Of a stretch of 64,000 bases of DNA, positions 23,130-33,627 are shown piece by piece. The translations under genes were made by a program, and so were the position numbers. The DNA comes from Xenopus tropicalis (Eukaryota > Chordata > Amphibia > Anura > Pipidae), in the NCBI RefSeq assembly GCF_000004195.4, contig NC_030677.2, forward strand, positions 64,938,222 to 65,002,221, in the 5' to 3' direction. Within the stretch, counting starts at the first letter, position 1. Each line of letters begins with the position of its first letter. A model generated the notes under the pieces. That model was not told the DNA's origin, searched no databases, and saw only the letters and a program-made list of their open reading frames with translations.

Positions 23130-23845
23130 ATCTTATTATTACTATTGACATTTATTTATAAAGCGCCAACATATTCCGCAGCGCTGTACAATAAGTGGGT
23201 TTCATACATTGGACATACAGAGTAACATATAAGGCAATCAATAACCGATACAAGAGGTGAAGAGAGCCCTGCCCAAAAGAGCTTACAATCTACAAGGAGA
23301 AAGGGTTGAGACACAAGGTGTGGGAATGGGCATGACCAGAGTTGTGAGAGGTGTAGCACAGGGTATTGCTTTTAGCAGCACACTGAGGTAATGTTAAACT
23401 AGATTAAGGTAAGCTTCTCTAAATAAATGTGTTTTTAGAGATCTCTTGAAGGCAGAGAGATTGGGAGAAAGTCTGACAGTTTGTGGGAGCGGATTCCAGA
23501 GAAGGGGGGCAGCCCTTGAAAAGTCTTGAATGCGAGTGTGTGAGGAGGGAATGAGAGTTGAGGAGCAGGTCAGTAGAGGAGCGTAACAAGTGGGTTGGAT
23601 GGTACCTAGAGATAAGTTCAGAGATGTAGGGTGGGGCAGAGTTATGAACTGCTTTAAATGTGAGAGTCATTAGTTTGAATTTTATCCTGGATGGTAGGGG
23701 AAGCCAGTGCAGGGATTGGCAGAGTGGCATGGTAGAGGAGGAGCGGTTGGAGAGGTGTATGAGCCTGGCAGCAGTATTCATTATGGACTGGAGAGGGGTC
23801 TTTGGAGGGGAAGGCCAATTAATAGGGAGTTACAGTAGTCCAGGC
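23130..23845 (-). mobile_element. L2-type LINE, 5'-truncated, reverse strand
   Basis: Read on the minus strand it enters in the RT C-terminal extension near CTGTAACTCCC and ends with TTGGCGCTTTATAAATAAA and a TAATAATAAG tail. It is the same family as 14789-16250 and closely similar where they overlap. It keeps the SHSRLFKG segment that the plus-strand copy lost. Confidence 0.9.
23419..23781 (-). pseudogene. L2 reverse transcriptase C-terminal remnant
   Basis: About 120 codons with MNTAARLIHLSNRSSS, LHWLPLPSRIKFKLMT and PPYISELISRYHP, homologous to the end of the frame at 14791-15979. The RT palm and endonuclease are absent. The Met is fortuitous because the frame enters from the truncation point. 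Confidence 0.85.
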
Positions 23846-26315
23846 GTTGTCTCTTTATGCCCAGCTTCTTTCTCTGCTTTAACCTCTTGCTTTCCACCTG
23901 TGATTTACATTCTCTAAAAATAATCAATGTTGTCTGACTGAAGTTAATTCTACCCCCTGTGCTTATAGCTCCAGGGCTCTTCTGACTAACTGCAAGTCTA
24001 TGTGATTGTAGTTCTCGTTGTGATTTTAATGAACAAATGGTAAAAATGGTAAAAAAAATATTGATTCATTGTCTTTTTAGTTGCCTTCCAAGATCAGTGG
24101 AATGGAAAGCATATATGGGCAAAATAAAATTGCTATGATGCTTCTGCAGCAGCACATATTTAGGTATAATCAGAGTCCTGAGAATTAATTAATTTTAGTG
24201 CATCCTAGCTCTACTAATATCCCATTAATATTGTAATTAGCCTGAGACTCGCTGTTATTGCAATTATGAGGCAATTAAACGGGCTCTGTGCCTCTAGCCC
24301 ATGTTATGTGCACATGTTTTCCTGTGAGACTTTACCTTATTTGTTTATTAAACCACTTTCCAGTTAATTTCCCATGACCAGACATAATTCTATAATCTTG
24401 AATTTCTATTTCTCCTCATTTTTTATTTTACCAGTGTACTTGCATGCTAAGTACTACTTCTAAGTGTATTGATAATAATCTTATTAAGTGTAGCTTGATT
24501 CGCTGATTTTGCTTATAAACATCTACAGACGGCAGCTCAGCACATGAAAAGAATTGGTGTTGGAATACTTTCCGTTTACAGTTACAGTCGGAAATCCTAA
24601 TCAAAATGTTTACTTTCTCTGCACTAATGTGTCTGAAGCCTAAAGTGCTGAACATTTCTTCACTTCCAAAACTCATCATGAGTAACCACCAGATATCATT
24701 ATTCCCTTTTGAAGTCTTACTTGTTACTTCATTAGCCATTAATACCAAACATGAACTGTTGTATTTTGTCATTAAAACAGATCACCTTGTGCTTTCATTT
24801 TCAAAGTACTTTAGACGTGACAAATATCCTCGTTCTTAGACATTTCTTCTGTCAAATGCTTCTCACGAATGAAATAGTCTAACAAGTAGCAAGTTTAGTT
24901 ATCTATAGCAAACAACAGGGAGGCCGAATTAGTCTACTGGCTCTATTAGTGCTACTGGCAATACTGAAACATACTAAAACGGCATTGAAGTTAAAGCTGC
25001 GTCTTTCCTATGTGCTTACCCCTATATTTAATTAAAGGCAGGTACAGTAACCAATACCAATCTTTTACTTTTAAACAGGTGACCAGTAAATGCTACCTGG
25101 TTCTGCTCTATTTCAGCATAGATAGTAAAAAAAATGAACATCCCTGGCCTAGGAGAAATGTCTGTTTAATAATAGCACTGTTGCAATGTGTCAGTATTAC
25201 CTAAACAGTCCTTTCAATTCAGCCATGTCTTTGCATCATAAATACTTGAAGTTGCTGAAAAGTATGTGTGATTTAGACAAAATGTTAGATGTAGAAGATG
25301 TAGAAGGGTTCTTTTTTCATGGGCTTAAGTACTGCAATGGTTAATAGGTAATGTTTTCATTACTGCAATTACTGCTTAGCATCAAGAAAATTGACATTGC
25401 CTGCCAAAATCATGACTTCAAACAGACTGTTTGTCCAAGGGAAAAAAATTATATGTTCTTTCCAAATACTGCAAGGGAAGAATGTCACTTGTCTAGATGT
25501 CTAGAGGCCAGCAGTATGCACCTTGAATCAAGTACTGCTCACCCATCCAGCCTATTCACAGGACACACGATTCCAAGCTGCCTTCAGGGAGCCTCGATTG
25601 CTTCCTTAATAAGGCCTCTTGCACCCCTGGGGTCATAAATCTATTCTAGTGTTCCATGGATCACAAATGTATAGTCGTGCCCACATTGTCAGCACAATAT
25701 TATTTTCTTAAAGTAAATCATTCAGTAGCTTCACTTTTTGATTTTGATTCACTTTTTGATTTGTCAAAATCTGAGATTAGGCTTTTTCATGATTCAAGAA
25801 AAAAGACAGAAAAATGCTATTGTACATATACTTTACTAAGGATATTTTTTTTTGAAAAATCAAATAATTACAAATTTTTAATGAGAAAAAATGCCCCAAA
25901 TTTGCATGAAAAAACTTGGAAAGTAAAAGCTAATATCTATAGAAGTCAATGGGAAATGTCTCTGATTTCAAGCAACTCTTTTATTTTCCCAGTTTATTAA
26001 AATATATGCTCAATCATGTCTACATTGAGTTCTTTCTTAAATATGCTAGTGCTGTAGAATAAAAAAAAACACGGTTGAGTTTAAAAAAAATGTGTGAGTT
26101 TTGATGCAAGGTTTTTTTCACTATGATGGTTTTTATTGCCTCAGACACAAAAGTTTATAATTTGGCACATAACTCTTTGCCTTTTTTTGCTTTGAGAACA
26201 GTATGGTGAGCTAAATGTCAGTTCTTTAGCAAAAGCTGTGCTCAAAAAGATATATTTGATTCTGTTCCTTCCCATAAGAAAGTGTATAGGACAGCATTTA
26301 AAGCTTTTATGCATT
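23846..26315. other. No gene recognised; possible conserved non-coding stretch
   Basis: 2.5 kb without a recognised repeat, an unusually long clean stretch here. The interval 24190-24400 has balanced composition and homeodomain-type cores (TTAATATTGTAATTAG, TTATTGCAATTATGAGG), as often seen in vertebrate enhancers. That is only a composition impression. Frames such as 24428-24772 and 25656-26000 have no domains. Confidence 0.3.
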
Positions 26316-26362
26316 TTAGCCTGACGCGTTTCATCCTAACATGCAGCACTTTTAATTGGTAT
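26316..26362 (-). other. Hammerhead 3'-core-like retroelement fragment
   Basis: On the minus strand GATGAAACGCGTCAGGC retains an intact GAAAC plus GCGTC, like the 3' core of short-stem hammerheads. No CUGAUGA core is visible. A hAT MITE starts at 26363, directly on the other side. Confidence 0.3.
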
Positions 26363-26623
26363 TAGTGATAAGTGAAATTTCCCCCAGGTATGGATTCGTT
26401 GTGAAATTCCGCATTTCATCACTGGCAAATTATTTTGCAAAACTGCCATAAAAATGTGGCTCTACAAAAAGAGTGAGGAAAAAGCCGCTGTTGTGTAAAA
26501 AAAAGTTGTGCTCATTGAAAAAAGCTGTGCATGTCAAAAAAAGTTGTGGGAATCAAAAAGAGTCAAAGCCCCATTTTGATAAACTTTCGGCGAAGCAAAA
26601 TGGGACAGATTCACTCATCACTA
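26363..26623. mobile_element. hAT-type MITE, TAGTGATG family
   Basis: 261 bp from TAGTGATAAG to CATCACTA, flanked by ATTGGTAT (26355-26362) and ATTGGTAG (26624-26631), an 8-bp duplication with one mismatch. The interior contains AAAAAGTTGTG-type repeats and GCGAAGCAAAATGGGACAG. Confidence 0.85.
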
Positions 26624-26631
26624 ATTGGTAG

Positions 26632-26987
26632 TATCAGGGTCTCCCTGGTCCAGAACCAGGGACCTAAGATGTACTGAATGCTGCTCCTCCAGGTTGAGCC
26701 ACAGTGGTTTGCGATTGGTGGATAATATCAATGATTTTTTCCCCCTGTCTGAGTTCCATGCTAACCACCTATGATCCAGCTGCAGGGAACAGCCCTTTTC
26801 TGCTGAGACCAAGTCATTTGAGTTCCTGTACCCTGAAGTCCTGAATCCTGTAAGTATGTTCCTGCCTTGTTCCTCTGGTTCTGACTCCATGGTTTCTAAA
26901 TTATTAAGGACTCTTTTATTCTTTTTTTTTTTGCTTGCAGCTTGCTTAGACCTTGTGCCTGAACCTGGACTTTGTTTGCTCTGTATA
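26632..26987. other. No gene recognised
   Basis: Less AT-rich than the flanks. The minus-strand frame 26621-27118 runs across two different MITEs and is therefore not a gene. Confidence 0.5.
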
Positions 26988-26995
26988 CAAATTTC

Positions 26996-27149
26996 TAGTG
27001 ATGAGCAAACATGTCCCACTTTACCAAAAAATTTGCTAAACTTTTTTTGGCATGTGCAATTTTTTTCAACATGACTGCTTATTTTATGCGACTGCGACTT
27101 TTTTTGACGCAATCGCAACTTGATGCGACCTGCAACTCACCCATCAATA
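26996..27149. mobile_element. hAT-type MITE, TAGTGATG family, short form
   Basis: 154 bp from TAGTGATGAGCAAACATGTC to CACCCATCAATA, flanked by CAAATTTC (26988-26995) and CAAATTTT (27150-27157), an 8-bp duplication with one mismatch. It is about 110 bp shorter than its relatives, so it is an internal-deletion form that still shows target duplication. Confidence 0.8.
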
Positions 27150-27157
27150 CAAATTTT

Positions 27158-27607
27158 CTTTATTAAATATTTCCTGAACACAGTTTTGGTCAAGCCTCTG
27201 TATGTCTGCTAGAAGCTACACAGTATGTAGGTTTCTTACAAACAGTTTTTAAACCAGTATTTCTAGAAGGCAGCAGGACTATTTTTTTTATTTTTTGGCA
27301 AATAATTCTTTTACACTGCACTCTGCCATTAGATGAAATACACCAGAATCCCACAAACATTTATTGAGCAATTTACTTTTATGCTTTGGGGCATATATAT
27401 ATATATATATATATATTTAAGCGGGCATTGCATTTTGGGACATAATAAGGAAAAAGGTGGAAGTGAGTTTTTTTTTTCTAAAAAAATTGCTAGGTTTAAG
27501 GTAATTAGCTTGTTTTTCTAGAAAAAAAACAAAATTGTGGGAAAAAATCCCCCTTGTCTTGTCCAGTGTCTGAGTGAATGAGTTAAAGATTTTTTTTCCT
27601 TCCTGTC
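27158..27607. other. No gene recognised; AT microsatellite
   Basis: It contains an (AT)n run at about 27393-27417. Nothing else is recognisable. Confidence 0.55.
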
Positions 27608-27715
27608 TCCAAAACTTTATAAATTCCATTATACTCCATGATAATCAAATACCTGTAATTTGAATTTTTAAAAATATTCTCCTGTTTCTCTGTAATAAAA
27701 AACAGTACTTTGTAC
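27608..27715 (+). mobile_element. CAGGTAT-family MITE, 5' part, interrupted
   Basis: CATGATAATCAAATA, TTTTTAAAAATATTCTCCTG, TCTCTGTAATAA and AACAGTACTTTGTACTT match the first half of 58169-58468. The sequence breaks at a TTAA, where a T2-type MITE begins. Confidence 0.75.
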
Positions 27716-28161
27716 TTAAAAGGGTATTTCACCTTTAAGTTAACTTTAATATGTTACGGAATGGCCGATTCTAAGCAACTTTTCAATTGGTCTTCATTTT
27801 TGCTTTACTGTTCTGATTCTATAAAAGCTTTCAAATGGGGGTCACTGACCCCATCTAAAAGTCAAATGCTCTGTAGGGCTACAAATGTATTGTTATTGCA
27901 AGTTTTTATTACTCATCTTTCTATTCAGGTAATCTCCTATTCATATTCAAGTATCTTATTCAAATCAATGCATGGTTGCTAGGATAACATGGACCCTAGC
28001 AACCAGATTACTGAAACTGCAAATTGGAGAGCTGCAGAATAAAAAGCTAAATAACTTAAAAACCACAAATAATAAAACATTAAAACCTATTGCAAGTTAT
28101 CTCAGAATAGCACTCTCTACATCATATTAAAAGTTAATTTGAAGGTGAACAAACCCTTTAA
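27716..28161 (+). mobile_element. T2-type MITE inserted inside another MITE
   Basis: It runs from TTAAAAGGGTATTTCACC to GGTGAACAAACCCTTTAA with TTAA at both ends. The interior has CAACTTTTCAATTGGTCTTC, GGTTGCTAGG, CCCTAGCAACC and ATTAAAAGTTAATTTGAAGG. Relatives are at 14465, 45016, 47822 and 57000. Confidence 0.85.
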
Positions 28162-28261
28162 AGGTAACTAAGCTATAATGAAATCTTATTGGAGCTTCTG
28201 GCCTTTCCATAATTTAAAACTTTCTGGATAACAGGTTTACAGATAATGGATCCCGTACCTG
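28162..28261 (+). mobile_element. CAGGTAT-family MITE, 3' part, interrupted
   Basis: It resumes the MITE with AACTAAGCTATAATG and TCTTATTGGAGC and ends TGGATCCCGTACCTG before TA. Part of the usual 3' half is missing. Confidence 0.75.
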
Positions 28262-29207
28262 TATATACTAGCAATACACATATATACAAACAAATGAAGG
28301 TGTTGTATTGAATTTCTGCAAATGACAAAAATTCCTCTAAAATTCCCAGTCTATTCCCTTCATTTCCTTTTCCTGCCGCTCTCACTCCTGATGCATGATT
28401 TGTTTCAGCAGTTTTATAAATTAACACTTACTATAAAATACATGCATTACAAACTACCTTTTAGTGTGTTTTTATGTTTGAACATAGTTTATGTAATTGA
28501 AGTGAGTGGATCTCATGGGAAAGAACAATGATTCTTAAAACTCTGAGGACCTTTTGATTCATGTGAGCCAATTATCATATCTAGAAAGGGCAACTGCAAT
28601 GGCTGACCCCTTCTTTCTTGGCCGCTTAGATTTAATGATGCAGTCATCATGAGCCCAAGTGATACGGGGAGAAAGCAATTATGAAAATTACACAGAACAT
28701 GCACAGATAGCTTTTGAATTTTCCACAGGAGCAGACTAAAAAACTTACATTAATGATTAAATACTTAGGGTAGGGCTAATTGCATGAATCAATCACTTGT
28801 AAAAATACTATTTTACCCAGTTTGTGAAATTACTCTTCATGGTGCAATTATATAAATATTAAGAATGTAGGCATAGTGAACAATGCAATGCTTATGCCTT
28901 TGGATTCTGCAGGAAAAAGACACATTGGCTTGAAGAGTGGCTAATATTTTGTGGCCAGCATTCCAATAAATATACAGGGCCTAATTTAGAATTCAGGGAC
29001 TGCTATAACTATTACAGGAAAATGGGTACAATAAATCATTTTCACACAAGCAGGATTATTATGGAGGTATTAATAAATCACCACAAAAACATACAAATTA
29101 TTTTAGACATTTTTAGCCTAGCTTTCTATATATTCTTTAAAAATGTGTATGTATATATGTGTATGTAAAAAAAATAAAATATCTGATTTAATCAAATTGC
29201 ATAGATA
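28262..29207. other. No gene recognised
   Basis: About 950 bp with no recognised repeat, RNA or domain. Confidence 0.5.
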
Positions 29208-29209
29208 TA

Positions 29210-29412
29210 CAGGTCCTTTTCAAAAAATTAGCATATTGTGATAAAGTTCATTATTTTCTGTAATGTACTGATAAACATTAGACTTTCATATATTTTAGAT
29301 TCATTACACACAACTGAAGTAGTTCAAGCCTTTTCTTGTTTTAATATTGATGATTGTGGCATACAGCTCATGAAAACCCAAAATTCCTATCTCAAAAAAT
29401 TAGCATATCATG
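29210..29412 (+). repeat. Left terminal inverted repeat of Tc1 (IR/DR)
   Basis: Direct transposase-site candidates are AAAAAATTAGCATATTGTG near 29223 and AAAAAATTAGCATATCATG near 29394, at the outer and inner edges of the repeat. Confidence 0.9.
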
Positions 29413-29537
29413 AAAAGGTTCTCTAAACGAGCTATTAACCTAATCATCTGAATCAACTAATTAACTCTAAAAACCTGCAAAAGATTCCTGAGGCTTTTAA
29501 AAACTCCCAGCCTGGTTCATTACTCAAAACCGCAATC

Positions 29538-30514
29538 ATGGGTAAGACTGCCGACCTGACTGCTGTCCAGAAGGCCATCATTGACACCCTCAAGCAAGAG
29601 GGTAAGACACAGAAAGAAATTTCTGAACGAATAGACTGTTCCCAGAGTGCTGTATCAAGGCACCTCAGTGGGAAGTCTGTGGGAAGGAAAAAGTGTGGCA
29701 GAAAACACTGCACAACGAGAAGAGGTGACTGGGCCCTGAGGAAGATTGTGGAGAAGGACCGATTCCTGACCTTGGGGGACCTGCGGAAGCAGTGGACTGA
29801 GTCTGGAATAGAAACATCCAGAGCCAACGTGTACAGGCGTGTGCAGGAAATGGGCTACAGGTGCTGCATTCCCCAGGTCAAGCCACTTTTGAACCAGAAA
29901 CAGCGGCAGAAGCGCCTGACCTGGGCTACAGAGAAGCAGCACTGGACTGTTGCTCAGTGGTCCAAAGTATGTCATTCGGAAATCAAGGTGCCAGAGTCTG
30001 GAGGAAGACTGGGGAGAGGGAAATGCCAAAATGCTTGAAGTCCAGTGTCAAGTACCCACAGTCAGTGATGGTCTGGGGTGCCATGTCAGCTGCTGGTGTT
30101 GGTCCACTGTGTTTTATCAAGGGCAGGGTCAATGCAGCTAGCTATCAGGAGATTTTGGAGCACTTCATGCTTCCATCTGCTGAAAAGCTTTATGGAGATG
30201 AAGATTTCATTTTTCAGCACGACCTGGCACCTGCTCACAGTGCCAAAACCACTGGTAAATGGTTTACTGACCATGGTATTACTGTGCTCAATTGGCCTGC
30301 CAACTCTCCTGACCTGAACCCCATAGAGAATCTGTGGGATATTGTGAAGAGAAAGTTGAGAGACACAAGACCCAACACTCTGGATGAGCTTAAGGCCGCT
30401 ATTGAAGCATCCTGGGCCTCCATAACACCTGAGCAGTGCCACAGGCTGATTGCCTCCATGCCACGCCACATTGAAGCAGTCATTTCTGCAAAAGGATTCC
30501 CGACCAAGTATTGA
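29538..30514 (+). pseudogene. Tc1 transposase, frameshifted, lacking first catalytic Asp region
   Basis: The transposase would bind the inverted repeats and catalyse cut-and-paste at TA. The Met at 29538 starts a frame with an N-terminal helix-turn-helix (TQKEISERIDCSQSAVSRHL) and a basic GRKKCGRK segment. It is open to 30038. After WSKV at about 29967 the homologous sequence continues two frames away as SFGNQGARVWRKTGE to the stop at 30512-30514. That part holds the second Asp in FQHDLAPAHSA and the Glu in DLNPIENLW, separated by 34 residues (DD34E). The SDES-type motif with the first catalytic Asp should lie exactly at the junction and is absent. A deletion that is not a multiple of three explains both changes. 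The size, about 28 bases, is estimated from memory of related copies. The product would be inactive. Confidence 0.92.
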
Positions 30515-30587
30515 GTGCATAACTGAACATAATTATTTGAAGGTTGACTTTTTTTGTATTAAAAACACTTTTCTTTTATTGGGCGGA

Positions 30588-30790
30588 TGAAATATGCTAA
30601 TTTTTTTAGACAGGAATTTTGGGTTTCCATGAGCTGTATGCCACAATCATCAATATTAAAACAAGAAAAGTCTTGAACTACTTCAGTTGTGTGTAATGAA
30701 TCTAAAATAGATCAAAGTCTAATGTTTATTAGTACATTACAGAAAATAATGAACTTTATCACAATATGCTAATTTTTTGAAAAGGACCTG
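30588..30790 (-). repeat. Right terminal inverted repeat of Tc1 (IR/DR)
   Basis: Inverse of 29210-29412, with inner ATATGCTAATTTTTTT near 30592 and outer ATATGCTAATTTTTTG near 30764. Confidence 0.9.
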
Positions 30791-30792
30791 TA

Positions 30793-31259
30793 CATCTATA
30801 ACTATGACTACAATGAGTGCACCTTCCCACTGTAGGAGTCACTAATATAAAGGCAATCTGCCCATGCCTGGCTACCTAAAAACTTTGAGCACTTATTAAT
30901 GCTGGGTTGTGGCAAATCTTCCTTCTAATATTATGTCTGATCACTGGTGGGCCTGGTGCACCCACCTCAATATCTCAGGATTTCCCAGGTCTAGAGGGTA
31001 ACAAGAAGACAACAGTAGAAATAGAAGGCCTAGCACGCATTACAGTGTTTGAAATGTACTGTCAGCATAACAGTGTGCTTCTTGCATATTCAGATAATCT
31101 TCTCATGAGCAGTGTATACATTGGATTGGCTGAATTAATGCAGTGTGGAATTTATTAATGCACTTACCATACTAATTATATTAGAGGACAGATATGTTGC
31201 ACTCTTTTTATTGTTGAATGTTGTATTTTCAAAATGCTGTATGTATATTTCTATTTCTC
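30793..31259. other. No gene recognised
   Basis: The frame 30907-31158 has no domain signal. Nothing else is seen. Confidence 0.5.
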
Positions 31260-31598
31260 TTGCACTACTGTATTACAATACAGTAATAAAATACAAATAA
31301 ACACAAAATACATTTCAAGATTACATGCTATGAATTAAGACAAGAGGGAAGAAGTCCTTGCTCCAAAGAGCTTAATATCTATGTGGGGGAATAACTTTAC
31401 AGACACAGGAAAATAATAAATTCTGTAGGTTAGAGTGATTGTCTCTGAATTGTAAGTTCATAAGTGGCATGACTGATTCAGATGTCACACGAGTGCTCCA
31501 AGACTTCAGGGATGGCATTCCACATGTCAGGAGCAGCAGGAGGAAAAGGTTTAAAGATGGGAAACAGTGGGTAGTTCAACCAGTTGGTGACTGTAGAT
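31260..31598 (-). mobile_element. Degraded L2-like LINE 3' part, first half
   Basis: AAGTCCTTGCTCCAAAGAGCTT resembles the inverse of the L2 3' UTR motif around TGTAAGCTC. GGGATGGCATTCCACATGTC resembles the inverse of a LINE WNALP-like codon stretch. It continues at 32128 after the palindromic MITE. Homology is weak and unverified. Confidence 0.4.
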
Positions 31599-31601
31599 GT
31601 A

Positions 31602-32124
31602 GGGGCTGATTTACTAACCCACGAATCCGACCCGAATTGGAAAAGTTCCGACTTGAAAACGAATATTTTGCGACTTTTTCGTATGTTTTGCGATTTTTTC
31701 GGATTCTGTACGAATTTTTCGGATCCAATACGATTTTTGCGTAAAAACGCGAGTTTTTCATATCCATTACGAAAGTTGCGTAAAAAGTTGCGCATTTTGC
31801 GTAGCGTTAAAACTTACGCGAAAAGTTGCGCATTTTTCGTAGCGTTAAAACTTAACGCTACGAAAAATGCGCAACTTTTCGCGTAAGTTGCGCATTTTTC
31901 GTAGCGTTAAGTTTTAACGCTACGAAAAATGCGCAACTTTTCGCAACTTTCGTAATGGATAGGAAAACTCGCGTTTTTACGCAAAAATCGTATTGGATCC
32001 GAAAAATTCGTAAAGAATCCGAAAAAATCGCAAAACATACGAAAAAATCGCAAAGTACCGATCATTACGAAAAAAACGCAATCGGACTCCATTCGACCCG
32101 TTCGTGGGTAAGTAAATCAGCCCC
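31602..32124. mobile_element. 523-bp palindromic MITE
   Basis: It starts GGGGCTGATTTACTAACCCA and ends TGGGTAAGTAAATCAGCCCC, flanked by GTA on both sides (31599-31601, 32125-32127). Nearly the whole element folds on itself. The centre has repeated, alternately inverted copies of GCGCATTTTTCGTAGCGTTA, and the arms carry ATCCGAAAAA and CGATTTTTTCG motifs. It has no coding capacity; the frames on both strands are palindrome shadows. A relative lies at 63294-63567. A 3-bp duplication would fit PIF/Harbinger elements. Confidence 0.85.
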
Positions 32125-32127
32125 GTA

Positions 32128-32330
32128 GTGTGATGTAGTAAGGTGCAGAGGATCGAAAGTCTTCAAAAGTCATGATAAGAATTATATGTTATTCTTTGCA
32201 TTATGGATAGCCATGATAAGGATTTCAGCAGTGAAGGTAGAGAATTCTAGCAGCAGACTGTAGCTGGGAGAGAGAGGAGTTAGCTTAAGTCACAACTGGA
32301 AAAAAGTAATTGTCATGGGAGTACTGGAAC
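32128..32330 (-). mobile_element. Degraded L2-like LINE part, second half
   Basis: TGATGTAGTAAGGTGCAGAG and GCAGACTGTAGCTGGGAGAG appear to continue the LINE-like relic broken by the palindrome. Homology is weak. Confidence 0.3.
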
Positions 32331-33627
32331 TTTCATAGGTGTAGTATATCTGAAATCCCAGCATTTCAATAGCATGCCAAGATTTTTGCCAGATTGTAAA
32401 ATATTTATGTTTTTTTTCCTTCCTCCTCCTATTAACAATATTTGGAATGTAGCTAGGTCTGAGGTGCAGAGCACATTTTAATAAATTGCATCACAGAGGG
32501 GATATTTTATATTATTGGGAGAAGTGGATATTATTATATATTGGGAAAAGTTACAAACCCCAAGAGAATGAATATAAGTAGTAATAATAGTATTATAATA
32601 GTAATAGTTTTATATAGTAAATAGGTGGCTGCATTCCAAGCTATAAGTCTTTAAATAGGCCTCCCAAACACTCATTTATATTTGGCTGAAGAGTTCCTAA
32701 ATAGCAATGAACTATAAAAACATCTAGAATGCCACATTATAAGAATGGAAAGAAAGCATTATTCATGTAGTCCAGAACGATTTTAACCACTTTTAAATTA
32801 ATTATTAATTAATTGTTTAGAGTGTTCATGTTATTTTCTTACAAAAAAGAGATAAAAATGTAAATTACTTAAATGGGCCATTACTATTATTTTACTATGT
32901 TACTGAGAAAGTAAAGCAAGGCCTTGCATCTATTTATACAAGCCTTTGTTAGGCTTAATTTTATAATTCAGTCTTATAGTTATTTTACTTCCCAACGCAT
33001 TCCCAACTCTTTTGTTTAGTTCATGTGCCTTTTTCAGTTCATTATTTCAGTAGCCCCAATTATATTCTATATTCCTTCCCCAATTTCACCCCATCTGGAC
33101 ATTTTGTTAATCCTTTAGTTGAATGGTCTTTCTCTTATCTCTCGCTCCCTTGTTGTTGTCCTACTCCATTCCCTTATTGTTTCCCTTATTTTTATTTTAT
33201 TTGAAGCGATGTTTAGTAATCTGTACTAGCTGTCATCTTATCACAGTGGTCAAGGTATCAAATACAGCAACTAAGATTAAAATCACAAATTTAGGGTTTA
33301 ACTGGAGAGCTATAATATTGCATGGTATATCTTACTTCTTCAGCCCCCACAGGCAAATTACAATATACATGCAGTATCTGTGTGTATTTTATTACATGCT
33401 AAGAATACAGTATGTATGTAATGCAAATGATGTATTACAATCTGGATATTGCTGCTTCTCTAACATTTCAGTTATTTGTTACAATTATTACACACTATAT
33501 ATATTTATTTAGCATTACATTGCTATAAAATTCATGCTGGCTTTCATCTTCTGAAGGATTTTCATTGCAATAGCAGTACCAGTATTAATATTTCCATTAT
33601 AAATGTCAGATTTAGTTGCAAAATATC
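32331..33627. other. No gene recognised (1.3 kb)
   Basis: AT-rich with TATTATA-type runs near 32510-32620. The 129-codon frame at 33123-33512 is hydrophobic by AT-rich composition only. Confidence 0.5.

Larger units (their letters stand above)
29208..30792 (+). mobile_element. Tc1-type DNA transposon, near full length (29210-30790)
   Basis: The 1581-bp element is flanked by TA at 29208-29209 and 30791-30792. Ends CAGGTCCTTTTCAAAAAATT and its inverse begin inverted repeats of about 200 bp. Each repeat carries an outer and an inner copy of AAAAAATTAGCATAT, the IR/DR arrangement of Sleeping Beauty-like Tc1 elements. The two repeats are still very similar and the transposase has one visible major lesion, so the insertion looks young. 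Confidence 0.95.

Noticed and set aside
29655..30029. Antisense frame of 124 codons within the Tc1 element
   Set aside because: It is the complement of the transposase frame and has no independent features.
31478..32092. Overlapping antisense frames of about 100 codons
   Set aside because: They follow the palindrome arms and carry mirrored peptides, not protein domains.
33123..33512. 129-codon hydrophobic frame suggesting a membrane protein
   Set aside because: The hydrophobic residues follow from T-rich codons, and there is no signal peptide pattern or conserved motif.
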